Shown here one piece after another: positions 21,481-31,794 of a stretch of DNA of 64,000 nt. The position numbers were made by a program, and so were the translations under genes. The notes under the pieces were generated by a model. It had not been told where the DNA came from. It saw only the letters and a program-made list of their open reading frames with translations, and searched no databases. Each line of letters opens with the position of its first letter. The first letter of the stretch is position 1. Origin of the DNA: Pseudeuparius sepicola (taxonomy: Eukaryota > Arthropoda > Insecta > Coleoptera > Anthribidae); NCBI GenBank assembly GCA_963920635.1, contig OY987299.1, positions 127,225,373 to 127,289,372 of the forward strand, given 5' to 3'.

Positions 21481-22130
21481 CTTTATTGAAGTTCGACCTT
21501 GTCGTTGAATTGAAATAAACTGGTCGTGTATTTTCTGATGACCACTAGTGAGTGTTTTTTTCTATTAAAAACGCAAAATGTTGTAAAAGTGGCTTCAGCA
21601 GTCCATAATATAGAATCTGTATTTCTGTAATAGTAATAACGGAAGGAGTAGTAATAGAATACTAATGTCTAGTAGTAGTTTGTTAGTAGTAGTATAGGTA
21701 ATCATAGTGATAATTTACAAGTGATAAAAATACGCACCTATAAACTGATCATTTTGCGCTTGCGTCTCAAACCCTAAATGGCAATATTCTCGCCTTCTAT
21801 AATTATCATTTTCATACAGTTTTTGAACGAGCTCCATGATATTTGCAAATAACTCCATTCATCTTTAATAGAATGTCTCCAATTTTCCACGAAGTAACTA
21901 TAATAAGACTGCTTCCTGCATATTTAATTTTTTTATTTAGATTTCGAAAAAAAAAATAACATAAATTTGGTCTATATCTCCAAAATAGGACATTCATTTG
22001 TTTTTCTGAATACTCAACTGGAATCGCAAGAAAATTTTATACATAAATTAATGAACATCCTTATCACGCCACATCCCTTTACAATAAGGATTAATAAATA
22101 TTCGAGATACGGTTTTCAACGTTCAAACGA
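21481..22130. other. AT-rich noncoding DNA
   Basis: It includes degenerate upstream text of the mariner-like relic (about 21481-21560) and an AGTAGT-rich patch near 21640-21705. No gene seen. Confidence 0.4.
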
Positions 22131-22135
22131 ATTCA

Positions 22136-22345
22136 TTTCCATCGAATTTTCGGTAATAACAGGGCCCTATAACGAAATAAAAATCGCGCGGGTAAAATTT
22201 CAAAAGATGTCATTAGGGACTCAAATATCGAAACATCTTTGTTGGGGCTTCATTAAAAAACAATTTGGTGTTGCAGATGGAGCCGAGGGCTCTATCGACT
22301 CGGTATTCGCTTGCTACAAAATATCATGCGCCGTTTTTTGGGCTT
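22136..22345 (+). repeat. Direct repeat left of the 22.5-kb fold-back
   Basis: atttcaaaaga(t/c)gtcatta, cgaaacatctttgt, then cttcattaaaaaacaatttgg and gggctctatcga occur here and again at about 23723-23965 in the same orientation. The two copies bracket the fold-back at 22481-23578. A frame crosses the first copy but is not kept in the second, so it is not coding. Confidence 0.65.
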
Positions 22346-22480
22346 TTTGAAGTTTTAGCGGGTGTATCGAATGAATATGGCTTTATTAAGGTATCAAAGA
22401 ATATATAAAAGGCCAAAAAGTCTGCACCATATGGGAAAAAATTTTAGTAAATAACTTGCGGCTTTTTGGCGGGCACTGTA

Positions 22481-23578
22481 TATACAGGGTGATTCAGTTT
22501 TATTCTGCGAAACTGCAACAGATGATAGAAAACAAAAAAATAACCGCACTTTCTTCTATAAACTATATCATTTTAAAGCCTTATATAAAAGTTACAGGGT
22601 GTTAAATTTGTAAGAAATATGTGGAATTTATTGAATATTTACCAAACTAGTTGAGATATTTAAGTCATATTTGGTACACGTTATAACCGCATGGGTTAGC
22701 ATAAAACCTGTTAATATCAAACACCTTGAAAAACCAGTGGCGTAGAAGTGGGTAATTAGTATAATTGTTTTTAGAAAAAAATGAACCACCTTGTATAACA
22801 ATAAATTGTATTCAATTTCTTATGTAAATTTTAATTGTTAACAAAAACGTTCTCCTAGCATTTTTTCATATGTGTCATGGTTTCATAGCAAATTTGATTT
22901 TTTGGTATTATTTCGGGGTACTTCTGAAAAATTAACTTAAAACTTCGCTTCATAAGTAACTCAAAGCAGAAAAAATGTGTTTCTTACTTTAAATAGAGTA
23001 ACTTTTCCCAATAAACTTACCCATTCAGGGTTTTACTTTTCAAGATACAGAGCGTAACATTAATTGTATCTTCCTTAAATGTATTAGACCCTGTATCTTC
23101 AAAAGTATAGCCTTAAATAGGTTAGTTTATTGGAAAAAGTTACTTTATTTCAAGTAGCAAACACATTATTTCCACTTTAAGTGATACTTATGGAGCAAAT
23201 TTTTTAGATAATTTTTTAGAAATACCCCGAAATAAAAAAAAATCAAATTTGCCACGAAACCATGACACATACAAAAAATTAACAAGAAGGCATTTTTGTT
23301 TAAAATTTAAATTCACATAAGAAATTGCCATCTTTTTTTTCTAAAAACAATTATACTAATTACCTAAGTGTTTGATATTAACAGGTTTTATGCTAACCCA
23401 TGCCGTTGTAACGTATACCAAATATGACTTAAATATATTAACTAGTTTGGTAAATATTCAATAAAGACCACATGTTTCTTAAAACTTTAACCCCCTGTAA
23501 CTTTTTAATAAGGCCTTATTTTTTTGTTTTCTATCACCTGTTGTGTGTCGCAGAATAAAACTGAATCACTCTGTATAT
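22481..23578. mobile_element. Nearly complete palindrome, 1.1-kb fold-back
   Basis: It reads tatacagggtgattcag on the left and ctgaatcactctgtata on the right. The arms stay complementary almost to the centre, near 23060, where agatacag and ctgtatct mirror each other. A transcript could fold into a hairpin of about 540 bp. It has no coding capacity. Confidence 0.9.
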
Positions 23579-23722
23579 ATGCGATATGCTTCGTTTTTAT
23601 TTATTTTTTGTCAGCTGGGAGAATTAACACCGGGTTAAACCCACTCATAGTTATTGCAAGGATTGTAGAACAAGCTTAATTAATATAGATATTCTGATAT
23701 TTAGCGTTTCCTGCGAACCTCA

Positions 23723-23965
23723 TTTCCATCCACTTATCGATATAATACGCCTCGAGCGAAATTTCAAAAGACGTCATTAGTAACCCAAACAACGAAACAT
23801 CTTTGTGGGGCGGCTTCATTAAAAAACAATTTGGTCGGAGGTAGATCTGGAGATGGCTCCTCGGGCTCTATCGATCCCCTTCCTTGCCTCTATTTCCGCC
23901 TGATAAGTCAATTCGGGATTCTCTCTGCTTTAAAACACCGTGCCCCGCTTTTTTGGGTCCATCGA
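23723..23965 (+). repeat. Direct repeat right of the 22.5-kb fold-back
   Basis: Diverged second copy of 22136-22345 (see there). Confidence 0.65.
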
Positions 23966-24383
23966 AAATTCCAGGAGGTAATAGACGTCGATCTATTTTT
24001 TTTTAGTTTACTAGATGTTTATATATTCGCAAATTTTAAGTTTAACTATTTCCGGTGACATTAATTTTCGTAATTTAAATTGAAGCTTCAACCAATATTT
24101 GAATTATTGCAAAATTATCTTTCATATCACATAATACATATAAAGCATTCGTTTAAAAAATTAAATATGGACATGAAATCACCAAAATACTACATCAGGT
24201 GGATATAGTAGACCATCCAAATGCTAATATCAAGTTCCATTTAAAATAAGAAAGTTGTTGTCACTTCCTGTTAAACCGGAAGACGGATATGGAAAAGGAA
24301 TTAGTTATTGATTTTAACTAATTGAAAACACTAACATATTGAGACAGATAGTTCCTATTACGATCTCATCTATACCCTTTTAT

Positions 24384-24563
24384 CGTTGACTGACGTATCA
24401 ATAAGACTTCTCACGGCTATAGTTTAATGTCCTGGAAAGTAGATGGCGCCTATGGTCAACAATATATTTTGCATTGTATTTTGTCTCCGGGAAGTGCATG
24501 GTGAGCCAGAGAACTGTCAAACATGACAGCCGTGAGCAGTCTTTATTAATAGGTCAGTCAACG
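24384..24563. mobile_element. 180-bp MITE
   Basis: The ends are inverted: cgttgactgacgtatcaata on the left and attaataggtcagtcaacg on the right. An inner pair is cttctcacggct against agccgtgagcag. A short, noncoding inverted-repeat element. No target duplication could be fixed. Confidence 0.75.
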
Positions 24564-24959
24564 CTTTTATGTTCTATGCAACGTAATTTGGTACTGCACC
24601 TCTGTATTTAAATAGACGCTTAAAAAGTGGGGCAAGTAATTTTTTGACCAAGGAAAACCGAAATTATATTTTTGCTCAGAGATAGAAGATTAGTATATCT
24701 CTGGACGCTGGTAGAAGGACTGGATAAAGTTTTGGACGTAATTTAAATTTTTTAGTTTCTTTTATAAACGATTTTTTGATGTTTGGACTTTTAATGAGAT
24801 CTTTTGAGCTTGTTTGTGGATCCAGCTTCACGAATTTTACCAGAAATAGACAATTTTCAATGACCTGGTAATATTCAGTTGTTTTATATTAGGACATATA
24901 TTTTTTTATTTTACTTCTTTGAAAACACCTTATTTTCATCTGTTTTAGCAATAATGAAA

Positions 24960-26036
24960 AATGGGGTTTTTCGGGCTAGGGCACGGAAACAGGGCATGGA
25001 AAAACATTCCGTGCTCTGAATAAAAATACCGAATATATGGCTTTAAAATAGAAATATACAGAAAAGTAAATTAAAATTAAGAAACTCTATATGATCTCTG
25101 ATATTTAACATGTATACCTATTTTGTATTTTAATTCGTAAGTGTTTCAATACTTAGATACATTTCTGTAATATTTTTGACGTTTTATTCACCTTATCTGA
25201 CAATAACTAATGTACAACAAAGCACCTTTGAAATAATTTGAGAGTAACCATGGAAGCGCATCATACATACCAAACACTATATTGTCTGCATTGTTTATTT
25301 TTTGTCAATTAAATTTATTATAATATGCCGATAAAATATTTAAAGTTTCCGTTTTCAAAGAAGTTTAATAAAAAAATATCGTTCATTCCACGTCCAGAAA
25401 TAGATTTTTCCGTGCTTGCATGACTTCCCGGAATTTGTCACGCGCGCACGGAAAAATCTTTATTTCCAGACTCGTAATGAAATATATCTACTATTCCCGA
25501 TCTCCGATTTTTTCCGTGCACTGAATAAAAATACCGAATATATGGCTTTAAAATAGAAATATTCAACAAAGTAAAGTAAATTTAAGAAAGCCTCTATGCT
25601 ATCTGATGTTTAATATGTGCCTATTTAGCATCCCACGACAGGTCAGTGGCGTAGCATGAATTAAAAATGAAAAGATAGGTAGTTAATTTTGACTTACATG
25701 TAATTTGAAATATTGGTATTTGTATTTGCAGATAATTTCCCAAATGTAAAGCTATAATAGTGTCAAGTGTTGAAATATAGTTATTTGTGGCGATTTCGAA
25801 TCAATCAAAATAAAAGAAATAATGCACGCCCATAGAAACCAGCCCATATTTTATGAAACTATCATAATCAATTTAGAAATTTTCAATAAAAACGATGTTA
25901 AAAAATAATTATAATGGCCCTATTTACAAACAAAACAATGCACTTTATCATACTAAAAGGTAGAAGGCATTTGAAGTTATATTGAGAAAAATAAAGTTTT
26001 AGGGCATCTTTCAAAGGTAGCTTGTTAAATATTTAC
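24960..26036. repeat. Tandemly rearranged repeat cluster
   Basis: gaataaaaataccgaatata and tggctttaaaatagaaatat occur at about 25015-25060 and again at 25525-25570 (period about 509). Text at 25228-25300 (cctttgaaataatttgagag) recurs at 26317-26395. Text at 25465-25490 (tttccagactcgtaatgaaa) recurs at 26466-26485. The pattern is that of repeated local duplication. No coding. Confidence 0.6.
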
Positions 26037-26107
26037 CTGTGAAACGAAATCCCGGGGTCTTGCTTTTGACTTCTGCTTTTGCAACCAAACGCTGAACAAT
26101 TCACCAT
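26037..26107 (-). CDS. THAP-domain protein, first coding exon
   Basis: The minus strand reads from ATG (26107) MVNCSAFGCKSRSQKQ, then DPGISFH, and stops at a consensus donor (CACAG|GTAAAT, boundary at 26037). This is the exact start of a THAP C2CH zinc finger: Met, C-x4-C, then 'ISFHRFP', with the Arg codon split by the intron as in many THAP genes. THAP proteins bind DNA, as host transcription regulators or P-element-type transposases. Upstream on the same strand is AT-to-CpG text with a TATA-like ttttatatg about 90 bases before the ATG. The next exon (the second zinc-ligand pair and AVPTIF box) was not found nearby in the minus direction. It may be a host gene nested in the neuroligin region or a transposon exon, and copies of neighbouring text nearby make the latter possible. 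Confidence 0.6.
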
Positions 26108-26266
26108 CGTAAGAGTATATTTTCCCCTTAATCACTGTTACTTCTAATTCACAAATTCACGAAATTAACTCACAACGTACTCGCTTTGTCTGCCACATAT
26201 AAAATGGCCGCCGTTCAGAACGACGTTACAAAATCTGTAAACGGCAGGGTAGGCACGCGCGGTGTC

Positions 26267-26284
26267 CTCTCTCTCTCTCTCTCT
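26267..26284. repeat. (CT)n microsatellite
   Basis: An uninterrupted CT run of about nine units, upstream of the THAP exon on its minus strand (as GA repeats). Confidence 0.9.
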
Positions 26285-26528
26285 TAACTTGTCTAAGCTA
26301 ATTTAAAACATAATATCACCTTTGAAACAATTTGAGAGTAACCATGAAAAAGCAGCATACATACCAAACACTGTATTGTCGGAGTTGTTTATTTTCGAAA
26401 ATAAAAATTTTCCAAGTTTCCTTTTGTTTTCGTTTTCAAATAAGTATTATAAAAAAAACCTTATTTCCAGACTCGTAATGAAATATACTATTACATCAAT
26501 GAATTACACGTAATAGTATATTACATAG

Positions 26529-26634
26529 CGTGAGTTGTAAACAGCTTATTACGTACGAGTGGAAAAGTTGCGCACGAGCCGCGCAGCGGCGAGTGCTGTA
26601 ATTCCACGAGTACGTAATAAGCTTACAACTCGAG
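26529..26634. repeat. Inverted repeat with GC-rich loop
   Basis: tgagttgtaaacagcttatt and acgtacgagtgga are mirrored by tccacgagtacgt and aataagcttacaactcg. The loop (gcgcacgagccgcgcagcgg) is GC-rich. A short MITE-like palindrome. Confidence 0.75.
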
Positions 26635-27289
26635 TTTTGTATTATAATTTTTCTTCGACGAAAGAAAAACTATTAAAATAGATAAACTATACTTCTGATT
26701 ATCTGTCAGGCAACAATTAGTATGTTGGTTAGTTGCTATGGTGACGCGGATGCCGCGCTAACAAGGCACCCGTGATAATTGCGTTTTAATTAAGAACAGA
26801 TACGTAATTTTTTTTATTACGTGTCAGTCATTACGTGTCAGTGTTCGTAACAATGGACTTACTTATAACCTAAACCGTCACTCAATAGGTATGTTACTAG
26901 CATAGGAGTAGAAAAAGAAATGAACAAAAATGTGCACCTGTTCGGAAAGTAGGGAAATGAAAAATTGTACAGTCTGAACCATCCTGAACGATATATCTCT
27001 TCACCATCTTGGCGAAACAAACTTTCCTTGTTTCCGCCCCGACTCCCAGAGGAGAGCAATTGTTAATCTCTTTTTCGGATGAACTCTTTGAAATTAATAA
27101 GAATTCGTGTCACGAGCAGCCCCCCGCGCGGAATTTGTGTGCGTCCAGATTAGGATGACAGATGCTGGCTGAAGCTGGGGCGCAGAGAAACTCTCGGGAG
27201 ATAATTTTTGTTGTAAACGAGGAGGCCAGTGACGTAGACTCTTAATAATATTTTATATTGGATATGTAGTAAAAAATAGTTATTTATGT

Positions 27290-27395
27290 AACGAGGCACT
27301 GAAGTTCAACTTTTTATGACTCAAGTGGAATTGAGAGGCCTTTGGCCGAGGCAAATAAACCACATGAATTATAAAAGAGCTTCAGTGCCGAGGTA
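27290..27395. repeat. Short inverted repeat
   Basis: gtaacgaggcactgaag is mirrored by cttcagtgccgaggtac. A noncoding palindrome at the start of the dispersed repeat that continues to 27802. Confidence 0.6.
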
Positions 27396-27585
27396 CATAT
27401 TATATTTTTTTGAAATCGGAAAAAAGGTATATTAGGCAAAAAATAATCATAAGGGATCACCCGTCCATGAACCGACTGCGCGCGGCGTTGCTTGACTTTG
27501 ACGATGGCTCTACGTAGGTCAAGTATGACGAGGCACGGCGCTTCCCAACAGAAACTCTAAACTACTGCCTCTTGTGCAGATTCCG

Positions 27586-27802
27586 TGAAAACTAGATTGA
27601 TATTCAAACCTACTAAAACATTTATAATACTGAAAGAGAGCGCTGCTATTGGTAACAATTTCGCAATGTGTGTACGAAAAGTTAAATGGGCCTTTATTGG
27701 CCGGGTTTTGAATATTTTTTGGTCACTTTTGACGCGTCTGACGTTTGATGTTTACATCTCGCCAAGGCTTACTTATTGAAAAAATCGTACAATAATGGGC
27801 TA
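27586..27802. repeat. Dispersed repeat holding the 27.8-kb fold-back (left part)
   Basis: tggtcacttttgacgcgtct, tttacatctcgccaaggc and aaatcgtacaataatgggc recur at 42230-42345 and 58245-58345. Here the text is interrupted after gggcTA by the fold-back and resumes at 29327 (cttaagtgccgatttctgag), whereas the other two copies run on directly (gggcTActtcagtgcc). Confidence 0.85.
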
Positions 27803-29326
27803 TACAGGGTGTCCCAATAAGGACTCCCGTCGCCGATATCTTAGAAGCAAAAAGAGATATTTTAATTCTGCAAACGCCGTTCGTGAGGACGTGAAGAAGG
27901 CTTTATTCGCAAGTGCTAAGCATTCATTTTGATATTGGCGTATAGATGGCGCTGCGGTGCAAAGAAATTTTTCGATCCTAGGAACGTTGGAGTGTAGCTC
28001 ATTTGAAAGACTGGGTAATTTGGAGAATTTTTTGTTCTATGGACTATTTTCCTGCTGTCACTAGTTTCTGAGATAACTACTCTACAATGGCATTTACAAA
28101 AAATGAGCTAACTCGTTTTAAATTAACTTTAGAGGAAAAAGTTATTAAAAATATTTTTGTAGTTCACTAGGACAAAGAAAATAGCGGTACGTGTCAAATT
28201 ATTACACATCCGGTTTGACCGGAAGTGACCTATTTTTCAGTTCCAAATGAACATAGTGTATAATTTATCCCTCAAAACTGGAAAAAAGGTAATTTCCCGT
28301 GTCATATAATAACAATAGCACCATGTATATACATCTAGACAACGTCAATTTGGCTGAATTTATCTTTATTAACCGAAGGTGGCTGGTGGTTCATCATAGC
28401 AATGAGGATAAATTAAATATGGTATTAATTTATGGAGAATGCGGTAAAAACAGTGCTGTAGCCGCTCGAATTTAGGTATGGAAATAATTTTGAACATTTA
28501 TTGTAAACATATATTTTTATACATTGATGAGTTTCCGGGTTGTTATGCCGTGGTCTGTGCAGAAATTGTTCAGACGTTTCGTAACGTCAGTCACCTCTCC
28601 ACAACCGGAGTAGAATTACTGAAGATGCCGGCAGCTACGACCGGCGAAACGTCTGAACAATTTCTGCACAGACCACGGCATAACAACCCGGAAACTCATC
28701 AATATATTAATAACGGCCGTGAAAGCTTAAAAACAACATATATTTTTAATTTCTATAAATGTCACCTTCGGTTAATAAAAATAAATTCAGCCAAGTTTTT
28801 GTTGTCTACAGGTACCTACAAGGTGTTATTGTTATTAGGTATATTTTTTCCAATTTTGAGGGAAAATTGTACAGTATGTTCATTATGAACTGAAAAATGG
28901 GTCACTTCCGGTCAAACCGGATGTGTAATAATTTGACACGTGCCGCTATTTTCTTTGTCCTAGGGTAATACAAAGAGTTTTTTAATAGCTTTTCCTCTAA
29001 AGTCAATTTTAAGCGAGTAAGCTCATTTTTTGTAAACGACATTGTAGAGCGGATATCTCAGAAACTAGTAAAAATAGGAAAATCGTTCATAGAACAAAAG
29101 TTTCTCCAAATTACTCAGTCTTTCAGATGCGCTACGTTCCAACGTTCCTAGGATCGAAAAGTTTCTTTGCACCGCAGCGCCAACTATACGCCAATGTCAA
29201 AATGAACGCTTAGCAGTTGCGAATAAAGCCCTCGTCACGTTCTAGCGAACGGTGTTTGCAGAATTAAAATATCTCTTTTTGTTCCGGAGATATCGGTGAC
29301 GGGAGTCCTTATTGGGACACCCTGTA
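27803..29326. mobile_element. Fold-back element with proven TA duplication, 1.52 kb
   Basis: It begins tacagggtgtcccaataag and ends cttattgggacaccctgta. Arms of several hundred bases are inverted (ttcgatcctaggaacgttgg, with its complement near 29140-29160). Two uninterrupted copies of the host repeat (42.3 and 58.3 kb) have a single TA where this element is flanked by TA on both sides (27801-27802 and 29327-29328). That is the target preference and duplication of the IS630-Tc1-mariner superfamily. At its centre is a captured Penelope-type segment with a hammerhead-like core. Confidence 0.93.
28619..28660 (+). ncRNA. Hammerhead-ribozyme-like core, weak stem I
   Basis: CTGAAGA (28619-28625, fits CUGANGA) is followed by stem II GCCGG/CCGGC (28627-28631 with 28641-28645, 9-nt loop), then GAAA (28646-28649). 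ACGTC follows (28649-28653), giving a minimal palindromic stem III and a GUC cleavage triplet. Stem I (TGA against TTA) is only three pairs, one of them wobble. Penelope-like elements are known to carry such type I hammerheads with tiny stem III that act as dimers. The flanks form an inverted repeat (28524-28582 with 28648-28705). The mirrored left arm lacks a full core. Confidence 0.42.
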
Positions 29327-29854
29327 TACTTAAGTGCCGATTTCTGAGCTTTTAATGACGATTTTGGGACACTTCACTGCCGGTTTCAAGAAAATTATAG
29401 TTTTCGGACAGTTCTAAAATGTTCATTGTTTTTCTGGATAGCTATTTATGTACCATGGTATACGACTACCTAACGGTATTATCGCTGAAATCATCACCTG
29501 ATTGGTTAATATTTCACAAATTACGTCATTTCATTTGATCATATTGGCAGGCGTTGAATTCTTGTTGAAATATACGCATTTTTGTATACCTAATAGTAGC
29601 AGATAGTAGCCCCTGCAATAGATAGTATTCTTAATGTAGCTTAAATTTTAAAATGCAGTGGCGACTAGTGGGTTAGTGCACGGGGAGGGGGCTACGTTTT
29701 GAAAAGAACACACTCGTGGTAAATTAAAAAAAAAAGAATATCTACCCCTTCTTTCCTTCATGTAAATATCTAAATATTACCTATACCATTTCACAATGAT
29801 TCGAAATTTTAGTTGTTTCATCACTACTGTCTATGCGGCCAGAAAGTGCAGGAC
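29327..29854. other. Right part of the dispersed repeat, then noncoding DNA
   Basis: 29327-29395 completes the host repeat interrupted by the fold-back. 29478-29560 is a copy of the tattatcgctgaaatcatca segment of 5336. No gene. Confidence 0.6.
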
Positions 29855-30900
29855 GTTTTTGTACATCTATTTTTCGATTGTTTATAGACCTCATGTATAA
29901 TTAATGTTTACTAAACGTATTTTATAGATATACAAAATAATTTGAAAATCTTTAATTTATAGCGAATATAATATTGCTAATATAACAAAATAAAAAAGCT
30001 GCATATCCTACGAAGACTTTATATCGATATGTCAATTCATTTAATAAAAGTAAACAAACGATATTTTATAGGTGTATACAAAATACGTGTAACAACCATT
30101 TCTAGATAAGTGTCTAACTTAAATCGAAGAAATCCAATTTCTGTAATAATCTAGAAGTTGATGATTTTTATACATCTATTTTTGGATTGTTTATAGACCC
30201 CACGTATAATCAATCTTTAATAAACCTATAATACAGCTACCTATACAAAATAAATCAAAAAATTTTAATTTATAGGGAATTTAATATCAGTACCTAATAT
30301 ATCAAACAAAAAACTGCATGTATAACGAAAATTGTATATCGTTTATTAGTTTATTACAAGTAAACAAAATATATTTTATACGTGTTTACAAAATACTTGT
30401 AACCACAATTAGTTGATAAATAGAATATGTACTACGCAAAACTCAATAGTTTTTCAGAAGTTTCAATTTTTTTTAGTAGACAAAAAATATACAGATTTTT
30501 TTTTACTTTTCAACTGGATTACTTGCCCAACACTTGATAATCTGTCCGGATACATTTAGATCATAGGAAAATTTTAAATAATTTGTTGTCAAAAATATTT
30601 AAAAAATGTGTTTTGCATAATGCATATAGGCATATAGGATTAAATTTACTCCTTACCTCCTCTATCACATCTACAAAGGAATGTATCGAATTACCAATAA
30701 CCCTGTATATCTTGAGTCGCAATTGGAATGGATCCACTTTATGTAATAATCTAGAAGTCGATGACTTTTATATCTATTTTTTTATTATTTATAGACCCCA
30801 CGTATAATCAATGTTTAATAAACGTATATTACAGATATTATATAAAATAATATGAAAACCGTATATCGACATGTTTATTAATTTATTACAATAGTTATTT
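29855..30900. repeat. Tandem array, about 300-bp units
   Basis: Three diverged units begin near 29860, 30168 and 30770, each with catctattttt, then tgtttatagaccccacgtat and aatcaatgtttaataaac. The spacing of the first two is about 307 bp. The second and third are separated by unrelated text (about 30420-30735). The repeat is AT-rich and satellite-like. Confidence 0.7.
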
Positions 30901-30902
30901 AT

Positions 30903-31010
30903 GCAACGAGTGCAAAAAGTACGGGTCTATTGCACGGGCGGGCGTAAAAATTACCCCCGACGCTGTGCAATGACCGACTTTTTGCACAAGATTGCCCATA
31001 GTTATAACTA
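30903..31010. repeat. Inverted repeat with GC-rich loop
   Basis: gcaacgagtgcaaaaagta is mirrored imperfectly by gactttttgcacaagattgc. Similar in design to the palindrome at 26529-26634. Confidence 0.55.
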
Positions 31011-31489
31011 TTTCTGGGTGAACAAATATAAAAATAAAATAAAAAAAAGTCAAAGTTCAGCGACGAGATTCCATATTTTACAGTTATTGCTTTATTTATA
31101 ATGGGTAATTTTTGAGCGAAATAGGTATTGCCAATAGTAAAACAGTTGTATTGTAATAAATAGTTCTTTTAAACGAGGCATTCTTACGAATAATTTGTAT
31201 ACCGACACCGACGAGTGCCTTAGGTATACATAATAGGTATTAGTTGTAAGTATAATTATTGTAAAGTTTCAAAAAGTTTTTTTCCCAATTATAGGCAGTT
31301 AAAACTAAATTAGAATCCTGAATCCTCGGTAAAGGTAAAATCAATATAAATCATAGACGTCTTTTAAACGTTTATTAAAAATAGAGGGTTCATGCGCAAG
31401 CGCCTTGGCGCATCTGACGCAGGCGCACTAGTCCGCATCTAGTAGTGCTAGTCCGCGTCCCCTATTTGTGTCCGCGTAGGAAGTATAGG

Positions 31490-31794
31490 AAGCAAGGCAG
31501 CCACCAGCCAGGCAAACGCAGTTCGCAGTATGTAGTGAATCCGTTGAAAAACGTGTTGGAGAGGAGATCAATCCCAGTTTTTAAGTTGGGAGCTTGGTAA
31601 GTATTTCATATTTTGTTTTGTTTCACAACGGCAAGTGTATATTTTGATAAACAACGAAAATGTTTTGTTACTATACCTACTTACTTATTTGTCAGCTGTG
31701 AACGTGAACATTAATGGCGTCGACGTTGAATCCAAAAGATGCATTTGTGGTATCTAGTATTAGTGTGTTCAGTAGACGATTGGGAAATTTATAA
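31490..31794 (+). other. Candidate gene start: leader exon, short intron, ATG
   Basis: A CpG-rich stretch (31390-31560) is followed by agcttg|gtaagtat, a consensus donor (exon end 31596). A short intron of about 99 bases ends in ttacttatttgtcag (acceptor at 31695), and then an ATG at 31714 begins MASTLNPKDAFVVSSISVF. The frame closes at 31792-31794 after 26 codons, so the coding part either is very short or is spliced again. The signals fit a promoter with a spliced 5' leader, but no family is recognised. Chance is possible. Confidence 0.28.

Noticed and set aside
22136..22345. 127-codon frame overlapping the direct repeat
   Set aside because: The second copy (23723-23965) does not keep the frame, so the similarity is at DNA level only.
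28478..28888. 136-codon frame across the centre of the 27.8-kb fold-back
   Set aside because: It reads through the palindrome and the hammerhead-like core. No protein motif and mirrored DNA on both sides.
29478..29560. Reading ctgaaatcatcacctgatt as a hammerhead core
   Set aside because: No CUGANGA followed by a stem and GAAA. Only superficial similarity.
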